A DNA stretch of 64,000 nucleotides from Phaeobacter gallaeciensis DSM 26640. GTDB lineage: Bacteria > Pseudomonadota > Alphaproteobacteria > Rhodobacterales > Rhodobacteraceae. The notes below the pieces were generated by a model. That model was given only the letters and a program-made list of their open reading frames with translations. It was not told the DNA's origin and made no database searches. The DNA lies in assembly GCF_000511385.1 (NCBI RefSeq), contig NC_023137.1:2611001-2675000 (forward strand), read 5' to 3'. Below, one piece after another: positions 52,593 to 62,172 of this stretch. The stretch's first letter is position 1; every line of letters starts with the position of its first letter. The translations under genes and the position numbers were made by a program.

Positions 52593-52925
52593 TTAGATGA
52601 GGAAAGGCAGAACACTGAAGAACGCAAAACCGCCAAGGAAGGCGGTCCCGGCGATCCGGCCCGGGGACAGGGACTTTCGCAAAATCAGAGCAAGAACTGC
52701 TCCCAGACCGATAACCCCGGCACCAAGCCACGCCCCGGCTGCGATCCCCATGGCAGGTGGGGCAATGCTGTTTTCCACTACAGCGTCGGACAGACCGACC
52801 GCGACCCCAAACCCGGCCAAAAACAGCACGAGCGCCGCAAGCGGCCCTTTCCACCAAGCGGCCTCGGACTGAAGGAAAGCGGTGAGGGACAGCATCGAGG
52901 CAGCGAAGAATGGAAGGAATATCAT
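52593..52925 (-). CDS. small membrane protein between carnitine genes
   Basis: A 110-residue, mostly apolar protein with three or four helices (MLSLTAFLQSEAAWWKGPLA, ALVLFLAGFGVAVGL, AWLGAGVIGLGAVLALIL, AGTAFLGGFAFFSVLPFLI). No family is recognised. It lies between BKACE and lcdH on the same strand. The ribosome binding site is weak. Confidence 0.55.
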   Translation of the reverse strand: MIFLPFFAASMLSLTAFLQSEAAWWKGPLAALVLFLAGFGVAVGLSDAVVENSIAPPAMGIAAGAWLGAGVIGLGAVLALILRKSLSPGRIAGTAFLGGFAFFSVLPFLI

Positions 52926-52986
52926 TCAACCAAGTAATCCAATTCCCTTTAGGGCTTCAACCCTGGATTGCCGCCGCCCTGTGTTA

Positions 52987-53014
52987 CGGGGCACATTTGC
53001 CCCGTTTTTTTTTG
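52987..53014 (+). terminator. strong plus-strand intrinsic terminator without a plus-strand gene
   Basis: ACGGGGCA (52987-52994) and TGCCCCGT (52999-53006) pair perfectly around CATT and are followed by nine T. The T run is on the plus strand, but every neighbouring gene is on the minus strand. On the minus strand the hairpin lies 10-37 bases past the BKACE stop without a T tract. It may therefore end an unannotated plus-strand RNA; a smaller AGGG/CCCT stem precedes it near 52952-52966. Confidence 0.75.
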
Positions 53015-53023
53015 AAACGCGGA

Positions 53024-53941
53024 TTACTTCGCCACCGGCGCGCGTTTGACCAGCCCCAACTGCGCACGCACCTCATCCGGCCCCATCAGCTTGGCCCCCA
53101 TATTTTCAATGATGGTGCCCGCGCGTTCGACCAGCTGCCAGTTTTCCGCCAGCTGCCCTTTGCCGAGCCACAGGTTGTCCTCAAGCCCCACCCGCACGTT
53201 GCCGCCCGCCAAGACGGAGGCCGCCACATAGGCCATCTGATCGCGTCCCAGCGAGAACGCCGACCAGTCCCAATCGTCCGGCACATTGTTCACCATCGCC
53301 ATGAAGGTGTTGAGGTCATTGGGCGCGCCCCAAGGCACCCCCATGCACAGCTGCACCAAGGCGGGGCTGGCCAACACGCCTTCCTTCACCAGTTCCTTGG
53401 CGAACCACAGATGACCGGTATCAAAGGCCTCGATCTCAGGTTTCACGCCGAGATCCGTCATCATCTGACCCATCGCCCGCAACATGCCTGGCGTGTTGGT
53501 CATCACGTAATCTGCCTCGGCAAAGTTCATGGTGCCGCAATCCAGTGTGCAGATCTCCGGCAGGCATTCGGCCACATGCGCCATTCGAGCCGTGGCGCCG
53601 ATCATGTCGGTGCCCGCCTCATTCAACGGCAGAGGATTTTCGGTATCGCCAAAAACCATGTCGCCGCCCATGCCGGCAGTGAGGTTCAGCACCACGTCAG
53701 TGTCGCTCTCGCGGATCCGGTCGGTCACTTCCCGGTAAAGCGCCAGATCGCGCGAGGGCGCGCCGGTCTCGGGGTCGCGCACATGGCAATGCACAATCGC
53801 CGCCCCGGCCTTGGCCGCCGCAATGGCGCTCTCGGCGATCGCCTTGGGCGAACGGGGCACATGCGGGCTGCGATCCTGAGTGCCGCCAGAGCCAGTGACA
53901 GCACAGGTGATGAAGACGTTTTTGGCCATATTCAGAGGCAT
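53024..53941 (-). CDS. beta-keto acid cleavage enzyme (BKACE), likely 3-dehydrocarnitine cleavage
   Basis: A 305-residue enzyme of the DUF849/BKACE family that splits a beta-keto acid with acetyl-CoA. Here the expected substrate is 3-dehydrocarnitine, giving acetoacetate and betainyl-CoA. The zinc-binding HCHVRDPETG (near residues 51-60), AGMGGDMVFGD and the C-terminal GNVRVGLEDNLWLGKGQLA are visible. The ATG at 53941 has GAGGGG 8 bases upstream. It heads the minus-strand carnitine genes and is divergent from the GlxA-type regulator. Confidence 0.92.
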   Translation of the reverse strand: MPLNMAKNVFITCAVTGSGGTQDRSPHVPRSPKAIAESAIAAAKAGAAIVHCHVRDPETGAPSRDLALYREVTDRIRESDTDVVLNLTAGMGGDMVFGDTENPLPLNEAGTDMIGATARMAHVAECLPEICTLDCGTMNFAEADYVMTNTPGMLRAMGQMMTDLGVKPEIEAFDTGHLWFAKELVKEGVLASPALVQLCMGVPWGAPNDLNTFMAMVNNVPDDWDWSAFSLGRDQMAYVAASVLAGGNVRVGLEDNLWLGKGQLAENWQLVERAGTIIENMGAKLMGPDEVRAQLGLVKRAPVAK

Positions 53942-54073
53942 TTTGGTTTTCCCCTCGATGTACAGGGTTGTGCCCGAGTTATCCCCAAGCCTGCCCCCAG
54001 ATTCCTGTTTGTGTTGATCTCAACAGTGCCGCAGCCTTGATGCACCCACTAGTCAACATGCGAATCGAACTTG

Positions 54074-55165
54074 ATGAAATCCGCAAAAAACATCCTCCAG
54101 CCCGAGAATCAGCCGCTAAAAACGGCTGTTCTGGTGCTTGATGAGAGCAACACCCTGTCCTTCGCCGCGGCTGTCGATCCCATGCGCGCAGCCAATCGGC
54201 TGGCCGGTCGTGGCGCCTTCGACTGGGACTATGTCACCGCCACCAGCGAACCTGCGATGCTGACCAGCGGCCTCAGCGTGCCGGGCATCCCGCTGGCGCG
54301 CCTGCAAAGCTGCGAATTACTGATCGTCATTGCCGGCTTCCAGCTCGCACGCCACGCCACCCCCAGCCTGCTGGCTGGCCTGCGCCGTCTGGCGGCGGGT
54401 GGGACGACCATTGCGGGCATCGACGGTGGCCCATGGCTGATGGCCGAGGCCGGCCTTCTGGACGATCACCCCGCCACCACCCATTGGGAAGATCTGGACA
54501 ATTTCGCCAGCCGCTTCCCCGGTGTACAGTGCCGCAACGACCGCTTCACCCTCTCCGAGGGGCGCATGACCTCCGGCGGCGCAACGCCTGCAATTGAGAT
54601 GATGCTGCACATCATCGGCAGCCGCCATGGCGCGGGCTTTGCCTCCCGCGTGGCAGGGCTGTTCCTCTACGATGGCCCCGGTTCCACCGCACGCCCGCAA
54701 AGCCGCCTTGGCAGCTCCAAACATTCGTCGCTCACCGCACGGGCCAATGCCCTGATGGAGGCCGCACTGGATGATCCGAAACCCCTCAGCGAGATTGCCG
54801 AGGAACTGGGCACCAGCACCCGCAGCCTGCAACAGCAGTTCCGCCTGCGCCTGAACACGACGCCGCAGGACCACTACCTGCAACTGCGTCTGGCCGAAGC
54901 CCGCAGGCTGGTCACTGATACCGACCTGCCGATCATGGAGGTGGCGCTGGCCACCGGCTTCAACTCGCAGTCCAGCTTTGCCCGCGCCTTCCGCACAGCC
55001 CATGACATCACCGCCCGTGAGCTGCGCCAGTCAAGCCTTGCAACCGCTGCGGCCAGTCGGCTTACGTCCAGCAAACCACTGTTCAATCAGGCCCCTCTGT
55101 CACAAGGGCAAAACACCCTGCGCCAGAGCGGCCCGTTGCCGCGACAGTCTACCGGCTCTTACTGA
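54074..55165 (+). CDS. cdhR: GlxA-type AraC regulator, CdhR-like
   Basis: A 363-residue regulator. The N-terminal DJ-1/PfpI-like domain (about residues 15-205; VLVLDESNTLSFAAAVDPMRAAN in parts, GIDGGPWLMAEAGLL) resembles GlxA, and the C-terminal AraC domain (about 225-320) has LSEIAEELGTSTRSLQQQFR and LPIMEVALATGFNSQSSFAR. CdhR of Pseudomonas activates carnitine dehydrogenase genes, and this protein is divergent from the BKACE gene. ATG 54074 follows an upstream TTG that could extend it by one residue. Confidence 0.88.
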   Translation: MKSAKNILQPENQPLKTAVLVLDESNTLSFAAAVDPMRAANRLAGRGAFDWDYVTATSEPAMLTSGLSVPGIPLARLQSCELLIVIAGFQLARHATPSLLAGLRRLAAGGTTIAGIDGGPWLMAEAGLLDDHPATTHWEDLDNFASRFPGVQCRNDRFTLSEGRMTSGGATPAIEMMLHIIGSRHGAGFASRVAGLFLYDGPGSTARPQSRLGSSKHSSLTARANALMEAALDDPKPLSEIAEELGTSTRSLQQQFRLRLNTTPQDHYLQLRLAEARRLVTDTDLPIMEVALATGFNSQSSFARAFRTAHDITARELRQSSLATAAASRLTSSKPLFNQAPLSQGQNTLRQSGPLPRQSTGSY

Positions 55166-55194
55166 GCCCAAAGGCTGCAAGGCACATAATGAAA

Positions 55195-55220
55195 ACGGGC
55201 GGCCCTTCTGGGTCGCCCGT
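55195..55220 (-). terminator. terminator between cdhR and the aldo/keto reductase
   Basis: ACGGGCGGCCC (55195-55205) and GGGTCGCCCGT (55210-55220) pair with one G-T. On the minus strand TTTTC follows, so it mainly terminates the aldo/keto reductase gene, 43 bases after its stop. Confidence 0.7.
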
Positions 55221-55262
55221 CTTGCAATGATCACGCGGTCATCCCGTCCCAGATCGCCCTGA

Positions 55263-56306
55263 TCAATAGGGCATCGGATGGGCGCGATGGGCCGCGTCAA
55301 TCTCCTCCAGCACCTCCTGCGACAGGGTCAGATCCGCCCCCGCCAGCACATGCTCCAGCTGCGCCAGAGTGGTCGCCCCGAAAATGGCCGAGGCCATAAA
55401 GGGCCGCGTGTGACACCAGGCCAGCGCCATATGCACCGGATCCAGCCCGTGACGCGCGGCAATCTCCAGATAGGCCGCCACCGCCGGATAAACCCGATCC
55501 GTGTCACGCCCGCCCAGCTCCGGGCTCAGCGCCTTGCGCGAGGCCTCCGGCACCGCACCATCCTGATACTTTCCAGTGAGCAAACCAGTGGCCAGCGGCG
55601 AAAATGCCAGCAATCCGACGTCTTCGTAGAGGCTCAGCTCCGCCAGATCGGTGTCATAAAGCCTGCACAGCAGTGAATATTCATTCTGGATTGACGCCAC
55701 CCGTGGCCCGCCATTCTCCTCCGCCAGCCGCAGCCACTGCGTCGTGCCCCAAGCGCTTTCGTTCGACAGCCCAAAGGCGCGGATATTGCCCCTGTCCACC
55801 TGCGCCTTCAGCGCCTCCAGACATTCGGCCATATTGTCCAACACCTCGGCCCGGTCATTGCCGCCCGGATCATACTGCCAGTTCTTGCGAAACATATAGC
55901 TGCCCCGGTTTGGCCAGTGAAACTGGTAGAGATCGATGTAATCCGTCTTCAGCCGCCTCAGTGATCCTTCGATCGTAGCGGGGATGGTCTTCGCCGTAAT
56001 CGGCGCGCCCTCCCGCACCGCCTGCAACCCCTCGCCGGAATGTTTGGTGGCCAGGATATACTCTGCCCGCCGCCCCGTGCGCGCATTCCAATTGCCGATG
56101 ATCGCCTCACTGTCGCCGACCGTCTCCGCGCTGATCGGGTTCACCGGGTACATTTCCGCCGTATCGAGGAAATTCACCCCCGCCGCTAGGGCCGCATCAA
56201 TCTGCGCATGAGCATCGACCTCATCCGTCTGGGTGCCAAAGGTCATGGTGCCGAGGCAGATCTGCGACACCTCCATTCCGGTGCGGCCAAGCGGGTTCAT
56301 CTTCAT
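55263..56306 (-). CDS. aldo/keto reductase (Tas-like)
   Basis: A 347-residue NADPH-dependent oxidoreductase. It starts MKMNPLGRTGMEVSQICLGTM and keeps the catalytic Asp-Tyr in FLDTAEMYP (near residue 50), the Lys in LATKHSGE and the His in DYIDLYQFHWPN. The end GADLTLSQEVLEEIDAAH fits the family. ATG 56306 is preferred to the longer frame. The closest shape is E. coli Tas; the substrate is unknown. Confidence 0.88.
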   Translation of the reverse strand: MKMNPLGRTGMEVSQICLGTMTFGTQTDEVDAHAQIDAALAAGVNFLDTAEMYPVNPISAETVGDSEAIIGNWNARTGRRAEYILATKHSGEGLQAVREGAPITAKTIPATIEGSLRRLKTDYIDLYQFHWPNRGSYMFRKNWQYDPGGNDRAEVLDNMAECLEALKAQVDRGNIRAFGLSNESAWGTTQWLRLAEENGGPRVASIQNEYSLLCRLYDTDLAELSLYEDVGLLAFSPLATGLLTGKYQDGAVPEASRKALSPELGGRDTDRVYPAVAAYLEIAARHGLDPVHMALAWCHTRPFMASAIFGATTLAQLEHVLAGADLTLSQEVLEEIDAAHRAHPMPY

Positions 56307-56512
56307 GATCGGGATCCTGTTGTTGCAGCTGCTGGGGGCGCCTGCGCCCCTGTCGGCGCAAACACTAGCGCAGGCCCGGCGTGATGCAACCGGATCGCCA
56401 CGCCCCGGACCAGCATGACCTGCGCGCCTCTGCCCCCTTGCCAAGCGCTGCGCCCTGCCCCAGCCTGCCGCAGGAACCAGACGACCTCAGCCATCAAACA
56501 CAGGATCCCGTC

Positions 56513-56914
56513 ATGCCCCAGACCATCACCAAAGGTGTCAAAACCCTCCTTGAGGAGGCCAACGCGGTTATCGACACCATGTCCATCGACACCGCAAAAA
56601 CCGCGATCCATGACGACGCCTACGCCTTCATCGACCTGCGCGATATCCGCGAGTTGCAAGCCAGCGGCATGATACCGGGCGCGTTTTCCTGCCCGCGCGG
56701 AATGCTGGAATTCTGGATCGATCCCGACAGCCCCTACCACAAGCCAGTGTTCAATCAGGACAAAACCTATGTGTTCTACTGCGCCAGCGCCTGGCGTTCT
56801 GCCCTTGCAGCCAAGGCTGCGATGGAGATGGGGCTGGGACCGGTGATGCATCTTGAGGGCGGGTTTACTGCCTGGAGCAAAGCAGGCGGCGAGATCGCGC
56901 AGCGCGACGACTGA
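56513..56914 (+). CDS. rhodanese-like sulfurtransferase
   Basis: A 133-residue single rhodanese domain: FIDLRDIRELQASGMIPGAF near residues 38-57, and the active-site loop VFYCASAWRSALAAK with Cys near residue 85. The ATG has AGGA 8 bases upstream; the longer frame to 56381 is not supported. It is divergent from the aldo/keto reductase. Confidence 0.88.
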   Translation: MPQTITKGVKTLLEEANAVIDTMSIDTAKTAIHDDAYAFIDLRDIRELQASGMIPGAFSCPRGMLEFWIDPDSPYHKPVFNQDKTYVFYCASAWRSALAAKAAMEMGLGPVMHLEGGFTAWSKAGGEIAQRDD

Positions 56915-57058
56915 GCCGCCCCCTCGTCCCGATCCATGGCTGGCGGCGCCGCAGATTTGCCGTGCCCGTGACACGCCGGGCACAATACGACACACCAATC
57001 GGGAAAATGTCGGAAACACCCGTGCAATCCTCGCGCCCAGCGGTCATCACTGGCCATT

Positions 57059-58282
57059 ATGCGGATGATGATTTCCTTTGCGGCGCTGTTTCTCTCTGTG
57101 ATCCTGTTGCAGCTTTCGACCGGCGGCGTTGGCCCGCTGGATGCGCTCTCCGGCATTACGCTGGGATTTGACAAGGAACAGATCGGCTTTCTCGGCTCTG
57201 CACATTTCGTCGGCTTCTTTCTGGGCTGCTGGTGGGTGCCGCGCCTGATGGGCAATGTCGGCCACAGCCGGGCCTTCGCCGTCTGCACCGCGCTGGGGGC
57301 CATGGGGCTGATCGGCCACACGCTGACAGAGGATCCGCTGGCCTGGGCCGCAATGCGGATCGCCTCCGGCCTCTGCGTGGCGGGCTGCTATACGGTGATC
57401 GAATCCTGGCTCAACGCCAAGGTCACCAATGAAACCCGTGGCCGCGCCATGGGATCATATCGGATCGTTGATCTCTCGGCCTCGCTGGTGGCGCAGCTGC
57501 TGATCGCAGTGCTGCCGCCTGCCGCCTATGTGTCCTATAACCTGTTGGCCATCCTCTGCTGCGCGGCGCTTTTGCCGCTCACCATGACCAAGGTCAGCCA
57601 GCCCGACATTCCCGATGCCCCCCGGCTGCGCCCGAAACTGGCCTGGGCCTGCTCACCTCTGGCGGTTGCCGGTGTGATTGTCGCCGCGCTTAGCTCCGCG
57701 TCATTCCGCATGGTTGGCCCGATCTACGGCCAGGAGGTCGGGCTGGAGGTCGGGCAGATCGCCTTCTTCTTGGCAACCTTCGTCCTCGGTGGCGCGCTGG
57801 CACAATACCCGCTCGGCTGGCTGGCCGACAAATACGACCGTCGCTGGGTGCTGATCTGGCTCTCGGTGGTGGCCATTCTGTCCTGTGGCATCACCATAGC
57901 CGCCAGCGGCATGGGAACGCTGGCGGTGATGGCCTCAGCCGCTTTCTTCGGCTTCACCACCATGCCGATCTTCTCGGTCTCCGCCGCCCACGCCAATGAT
58001 TTTGCCACCTCGCAGCAGCGGATTGAGCTGGCCGCCGCGCTGATGTTCTTCTACGCCCTTGGCGCCATCGCCTCGCCACTGATCACCTCGGCGCTGATCG
58101 AAAACTACGGCCCCGGCGCGCTCTTTGCCTTTGTTGCTGTTGGCCACCTCGGACTGATCGTCTTTGGCCTGGCTCGGATGCGCGCCCGCCCCGCGCCCGA
58201 GGACCGCACCCGCTACGTCTATGCGCCGCGCACCTCCTTCACCATTGGCCGCCTGCTGAAACGTTCCCGCGAGCGCCGCTAG
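57059..58282 (+). CDS. major facilitator superfamily transporter
   Basis: A 407-residue protein with twelve predicted helices in two halves. Loop motifs WWVPRLMGNVGHSRA and LGWLADKYDRRWVL sit after helices 2 and 8, and FTTMPIFSVSAAHANDF is near helix 10. The general look is of the YcaD/UMF-type MFS group, but the substrate is unknown. It lies 144 bases after the rhodanese gene. Confidence 0.85.
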   Translation: MRMMISFAALFLSVILLQLSTGGVGPLDALSGITLGFDKEQIGFLGSAHFVGFFLGCWWVPRLMGNVGHSRAFAVCTALGAMGLIGHTLTEDPLAWAAMRIASGLCVAGCYTVIESWLNAKVTNETRGRAMGSYRIVDLSASLVAQLLIAVLPPAAYVSYNLLAILCCAALLPLTMTKVSQPDIPDAPRLRPKLAWACSPLAVAGVIVAALSSASFRMVGPIYGQEVGLEVGQIAFFLATFVLGGALAQYPLGWLADKYDRRWVLIWLSVVAILSCGITIAASGMGTLAVMASAAFFGFTTMPIFSVSAAHANDFATSQQRIELAAALMFFYALGAIASPLITSALIENYGPGALFAFVAVGHLGLIVFGLARMRARPAPEDRTRYVYAPRTSFTIGRLLKRSRERR

Positions 58283-58396
58283 GCGATCTTCTGCACCGTC
58301 AAGGGCGGGGAAATTAGCCACAAGTCCCACAGCGGGGTTTCCGGCGGCAGCGCCATGCGCTAGACGGGCCAGCAAAGCTCTAGTTGGATGGATGAT

Positions 58397-60115
58397 ATGG
58401 CGCGCTTTCTCATTACCTCGGCGATCCCCTATATCAACGGGATCAAGCATCTGGGCAATCTGGTCGGCAGCCAGCTGCCCGCAGATCTCTATGCTCGCTA
58501 CCAGCGCGCACGCGGCCATGAGGTGATGTTCCTCTGCGCCACCGATGAACATGGCACCCCTGCCGAGCTGGCCGCCGCCAAGGCAGGCAAGCCGGTGGCC
58601 GAATACTGCGCCGAAATGCACGAGGTCCAGGCCGGCATCGCCAAGGGGTTCGGTCTCAGCTTTGACCACTTCGGCCGCTCCTCCAGCCCGCAGAACCACG
58701 CGCTCACCCAGCATTTTGCAGGCAAGCTAGCCGAACAAGGGCTGATCCGCGAAGTCACCGAAAAACAGGTCTATTCCCACGCCGATGGCCGCTTTCTGCC
58801 CGACCGCTACATTGAGGGCACCTGCCCCAACTGCGGCTATGAGCGCGCCCGCGGCGACCAGTGCGAGGAATGCACCAAGCAGCTGGACCCCACCGATCTG
58901 ATCGACCCACGCTCCGCGATTTCCGGCTCCACGGATCTGGAAGTGCGAGAGACCAAGCATCTCTACCTCTGCCAGTCGCAACTGAAAGACCAGCTGGACG
59001 CCTGGATCGACAGCAAATCCGACTGGCCGGTGCTGACCACCTCCATCGCTAAGAAATGGCTGCATGATGGCGACGGGCTTCAGGACCGGGGCATCACCCG
59101 TGATCTCGACTGGGGTGTCCCGGTCAAGAAGGGCGATGCGGACTGGCCCGGCATGGAAGGCAAGGTTTTCTACGTCTGGTTCGACGCCCCCATCGAATAC
59201 ATCGCCGCCTCTCGCGAATGGGCTGACGCCAACGGCAAATCCGACGCCGACTGGCAGCGCTGGTGGCGCACAGACAAGGGCGCCGATGATGTGAAATACG
59301 TCCAGTTCATGGGCAAGGATAACGTCCCCTTCCACACGCTCTCCTTCCCGGCCACCATCCTTGGTTCCGGCGAGCCGTGGAAGATGGTCGACCACCTGAA
59401 GAGCTTCAACTACCTGAACTATGACGGCGGCCAGTTCTCCACCTCGCAGGGGCGCGGCGTGTTCATGGATCAGGCGCTGGAGATCCTGCCAGCGGACTAC
59501 TGGCGCTGGTGGCTGCTGTCCCACGCCCCCGAAAGCTCCGACTCCGAATTCACCTGGGAAAATTTCCAGCAATCGGTGAACAAGGATCTGGCGGACGTGC
59601 TGGGCAATTTCGTCAGCCGCATCACCAAATTCTGCCGCTCCAAATACGGCGAGGAAGTGCCAGCGGGCAATGACTACGGCGAGGCCGAACAGGCGCTGAT
59701 TGATGAGATCAGCACCCGCGTCACCGCCTATGAGGGCCATATGGCCGCTATGGACGTGCGCAAATCCGCGCAGGAGCTGCGGGCGATCTGGGTTGCCGGC
59801 AATGAATACCTGCAATCCGTGGCACCGTGGTCCGTCTTCAAAACCGACCCCGATCAGGCCGCCGCTCAGGTGCGCCTGGGGCTAAACCTGATCCGCCTTT
59901 ACGCGGTGCTGTCAGCCCCGTTCATCCCCGATGCGACCGAGCGTCTGCTGGCCGCCCTCCAGACCGAAGATCGCAGCTGGCCCGACGATGTGGCCGCCGC
60001 CCTCTCCGCGCTGCCCGCAGGTCACGGCTTCACCGTTCCGGAGGTGCTCTTTGCCAAGATCACCGACGAGCAGCGCGAGGAATGGCAGGAGCGCTTCTCC
60101 GGCACGCGCGACTGA
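58397..60115 (+). CDS. metG: methionyl-tRNA synthetase
   Basis: Charges tRNA-Met. The 572-residue protein starts [21 protein letters not shown], in which the HIGH motif is HLGN. A zinc knuckle is given by [19 protein letters not shown] (near residue 139). The KMSKS loop reads [13 protein letters not shown] (near residue 346), with Thr at the second Lys position and Gln at the first. The anticodon-binding helix bundle follows, with no C-terminal tRNA-binding appendix. ATG 58397 fits the family; an ATG 9 bases upstream is possible. Confidence 0.95.
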   Translation: MARFLITSAIPYINGIKHLGNLVGSQLPADLYARYQRARGHEVMFLCATDEHGTPAELAAAKAGKPVAEYCAEMHEVQAGIAKGFGLSFDHFGRSSSPQNHALTQHFAGKLAEQGLIREVTEKQVYSHADGRFLPDRYIEGTCPNCGYERARGDQCEECTKQLDPTDLIDPRSAISGSTDLEVRETKHLYLCQSQLKDQLDAWIDSKSDWPVLTTSIAKKWLHDGDGLQDRGITRDLDWGVPVKKGDADWPGMEGKVFYVWFDAPIEYIAASREWADANGKSDADWQRWWRTDKGADDVKYVQFMGKDNVPFHTLSFPATILGSGEPWKMVDHLKSFNYLNYDGGQFSTSQGRGVFMDQALEILPADYWRWWLLSHAPESSDSEFTWENFQQSVNKDLADVLGNFVSRITKFCRSKYGEEVPAGNDYGEAEQALIDEISTRVTAYEGHMAAMDVRKSAQELRAIWVAGNEYLQSVAPWSVFKTDPDQAAAQVRLGLNLIRLYAVLSAPFIPDATERLLAALQTEDRSWPDDVAAALSALPAGHGFTVPEVLFAKITDEQREEWQERFSGTRD

Positions 60116-60144
60116 TTTCAGGGCTCGATCCTCTGACAACTACC

Positions 60145-60174
60145 AAGGCCGCTCCACCGGGAGCGGCCTTTTTT
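60145..60174 (+). terminator. intrinsic terminator of metG
   Basis: AAGGCCGCTC (60145-60154) pairs with GAGCGGCCTT (60161-60170) around a 6-base loop and is followed by a T tract to 60174. It lies 30 bases after the metG stop. Confidence 0.92.
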
Positions 60175-60178
60175 GCGT

Positions 60179-61090
60179 TCATAGGCGGATACGCTCCCCT
60201 TCCAGCGGTATCCGCAGCTGCCAGCGCGGGGCCAGCTCCGCATGGTGCTGCTGCAACACCTCTGGCCCCTCTTGGTAGAGCGCATAGGTGGAATGATGGA
60301 TCGGCAGAACAGCCTTTGGCGCCAGCCGCTGCGCAAACTCCGCCGCCTGTGCCCCACCCATGGAGATCTGCCCCAGCGCGCCCTCCCCGCCAACCGCGCC
60401 CAGATGCGGGATGAAGACATCAAGCTGGCCTCCCCCTGTAACCTGCACGGCCTTCAGAGCCTGCCAAACCGGTGGCACCAGAAAACTGTCACCTGACCAA
60501 TAGATTCGCGCTGCGCCAAAGCCGGTCTCCACCTCAATCAGATAGCCGTTGCCCACCCCCAGCAACCGCGCCACCTGCGGGTTTTCCGAATGAACCGCAG
60601 GCGTCGCGGTGATCCGCAGCACCCCCTCAGGCCCTTCGATCCGCCGCGTCTCGCCATGGGCCAGCGCGCTGGCGGCAAAGCCTTTCTGTCGCACCGCTGC
60701 AAGTTCATGCTGAGGCACCAGCATTGGCAGCTGCGGGTCCAGCCAAGCCTGCGCCGCCTGATCGAAATGATCCTCATGGGCATGGCTCAGCAGTACAAGA
60801 TCATAGCGGTCGTGGCGCAGCCCCGGAAACGGCGTGAGCCGCGCATGTGGCTTTACGTTCGGCCCGCGCGCGAGGTCGAACATCTCATTCGGATCCCCCA
60901 TGACAAAGGCCTCCGGCCCCTCTCCCAGACAGGGATCTGTCAGCACCCGAAGCCCCGCAGCCTCGATTTCCAGCATGGCCCCGCCCAACCAACGCAGCGA
61001 CACACCCGGCTGGGCCGCCCGCGCCACAGCGGGCAAGCCGCTGCTCAGGGTCAGGGCGGCGCCGCTCTTCAACAATTGACGTCTGTTCAT
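60179..61090 (-). CDS. exported metallo-beta-lactamase-fold hydrolase
   Basis: A 303-residue protein with a twin-arginine-like signal (MNRRQLLKSGAALTLSSG, cleavage near residue 27). The metal motif is LLSHAHEDHFDQAA near residue 100, with later metal ligands in VHSENP and YWSGDSF and a final IHHSTY. The plan matches N-acyl-phosphatidylethanolamine hydrolase/UlaG-like beta-lactamase-fold proteins. The substrate is unknown. It is divergent from the LysR gene. Confidence 0.82.
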   Translation of the reverse strand: MNRRQLLKSGAALTLSSGLPAVARAAQPGVSLRWLGGAMLEIEAAGLRVLTDPCLGEGPEAFVMGDPNEMFDLARGPNVKPHARLTPFPGLRHDRYDLVLLSHAHEDHFDQAAQAWLDPQLPMLVPQHELAAVRQKGFAASALAHGETRRIEGPEGVLRITATPAVHSENPQVARLLGVGNGYLIEVETGFGAARIYWSGDSFLVPPVWQALKAVQVTGGGQLDVFIPHLGAVGGEGALGQISMGGAQAAEFAQRLAPKAVLPIHHSTYALYQEGPEVLQQHHAELAPRWQLRIPLEGERIRL

Positions 61091-61183
61091 TGTGTTCTCC
61101 TGTGATATCCGACAGGAGTAAGCGCTCGCATACTGCGGGATAATCGGTTTAATACTGAAGACTTTGAACGGATATTTCGCTTA

Positions 61184-62005
61184 ATGGATCGTCTCCAGAA
61201 CATAGAAACCTTTGCCGAGGTTGCAGATCAGCTCAGCTTTGCCGCGGCTGCGCGCCGCCTGGGGCTGCCCGCCTCCACAGTCACCAGCCGCATTCGCAGC
61301 CTGGAACAAAGCCTGGGCGTGCGCCTGCTGGACCGCACCACCCGGCGCGTGGCGCTGACGCCGGCCGGCGCGCTGTTTCTGGACCGCTGCCGCCGCGCGC
61401 TGGACGAGATCGACGCCGCCCGCGATCTGGTTGCAGCGGAGGCCAAGGCCAGCGGTCTGCTGCGCCTCTCCGTGCCCACGGCGCTGCCGATGGCGCCGCT
61501 GGCGACGTTGACGTCGGACTTCCTGCGCGATTATCCGCAGATCTCAATCACCATCACCGTGGATGACACCCCGGCCGATTTCATGGCCGATGGCATCGAT
61601 CTGGCGCTGCGCGGTAACCGTCCGGGCGGCGACAGCCTGATTGCCCGTGTACTGTCTCAGACGCCGGTGGTGCTGGCAGCGCCGCCGGGGCAGCTGGCGA
61701 ATGAGGATCTGCCGATTCTCGGCCCGCTGGCGCGGCATCTGACGGACCAGCGCGCAGCGGGCCGCATTGCCTGTGAGTCCTTTGCCCTCGCACTAGAACT
61801 GGTGCGGTCCGGCGCCGCACGCGGCTGTTTTCCACGCCCGATGTGCGATGCCGACCATACGGCAGGGCAACTGGACCTTGCCCCGCCACCCGTCGGTGTC
61901 GAAACTCAGCTTGCGCTATATCTGGTCTACCCGGACCGCCGCCCGCTTCCCCAGCGGCTGCGGCTTTTCATCGATAGGCTGGTCGCCGCTTACACATCAC
62001 CCTGA
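61184..62005 (+). CDS. LysR family transcriptional regulator
   Basis: A 273-residue regulator. The N-terminal winged helix-turn-helix is FAEVADQLSFAAAARRLG followed by ASTVTSRIRSLEQSLGVRLL at about residues 10-50. The effector domain (90-260) is somewhat short for the family. It is divergent from the beta-lactamase-fold gene (93-base gap), its likely target. Confidence 0.88.
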   Translation: MDRLQNIETFAEVADQLSFAAAARRLGLPASTVTSRIRSLEQSLGVRLLDRTTRRVALTPAGALFLDRCRRALDEIDAARDLVAAEAKASGLLRLSVPTALPMAPLATLTSDFLRDYPQISITITVDDTPADFMADGIDLALRGNRPGGDSLIARVLSQTPVVLAAPPGQLANEDLPILGPLARHLTDQRAAGRIACESFALALELVRSGAARGCFPRPMCDADHTAGQLDLAPPPVGVETQLALYLVYPDRRPLPQRLRLFIDRLVAAYTSP

Positions 62006-62056
62006 TCGTCGCCGCCATCAGGCCACGAATAAAGGGCAATCGGCAAAAATCTTAAT

Positions 62057-62100
62057 CTGACTAAAAAAGTCAGGTTGACGATTCTGATTAAATAAGTCAG
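62057..62100. promoter_or_regulatory. two tandem iron-operator-like palindromes upstream of the hemP locus
   Basis: Site 1 is CTGACTAAAAAAGTCAG (62057-62073), with perfect 6-base arms. Site 2 is CTGATTAAATAAGTCAG (62084-62100), with one mismatch. They are 27 bases apart, start to start. From memory they resemble the Iron-Rhodo box described for Rhodobacterales; the position before hemP and imelysin fits iron-dependent repression. Confidence 0.7.
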
Positions 62101-62172
62101 GTTTAGGGCAGTTCAGCCAACCTGTGATTGTGCAGCCAGCCCGACTGATAGCAAATCAACCGAGATCGTCCA

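Noticed and set aside
52910..54040. 376-codon plus-strand frame opposite the BKACE gene
   Set aside because: His/Arg/Gln-rich antisense composition with no motif. It starts before the strong plus-strand terminator at 52987-53014, so translation through it is unlikely.
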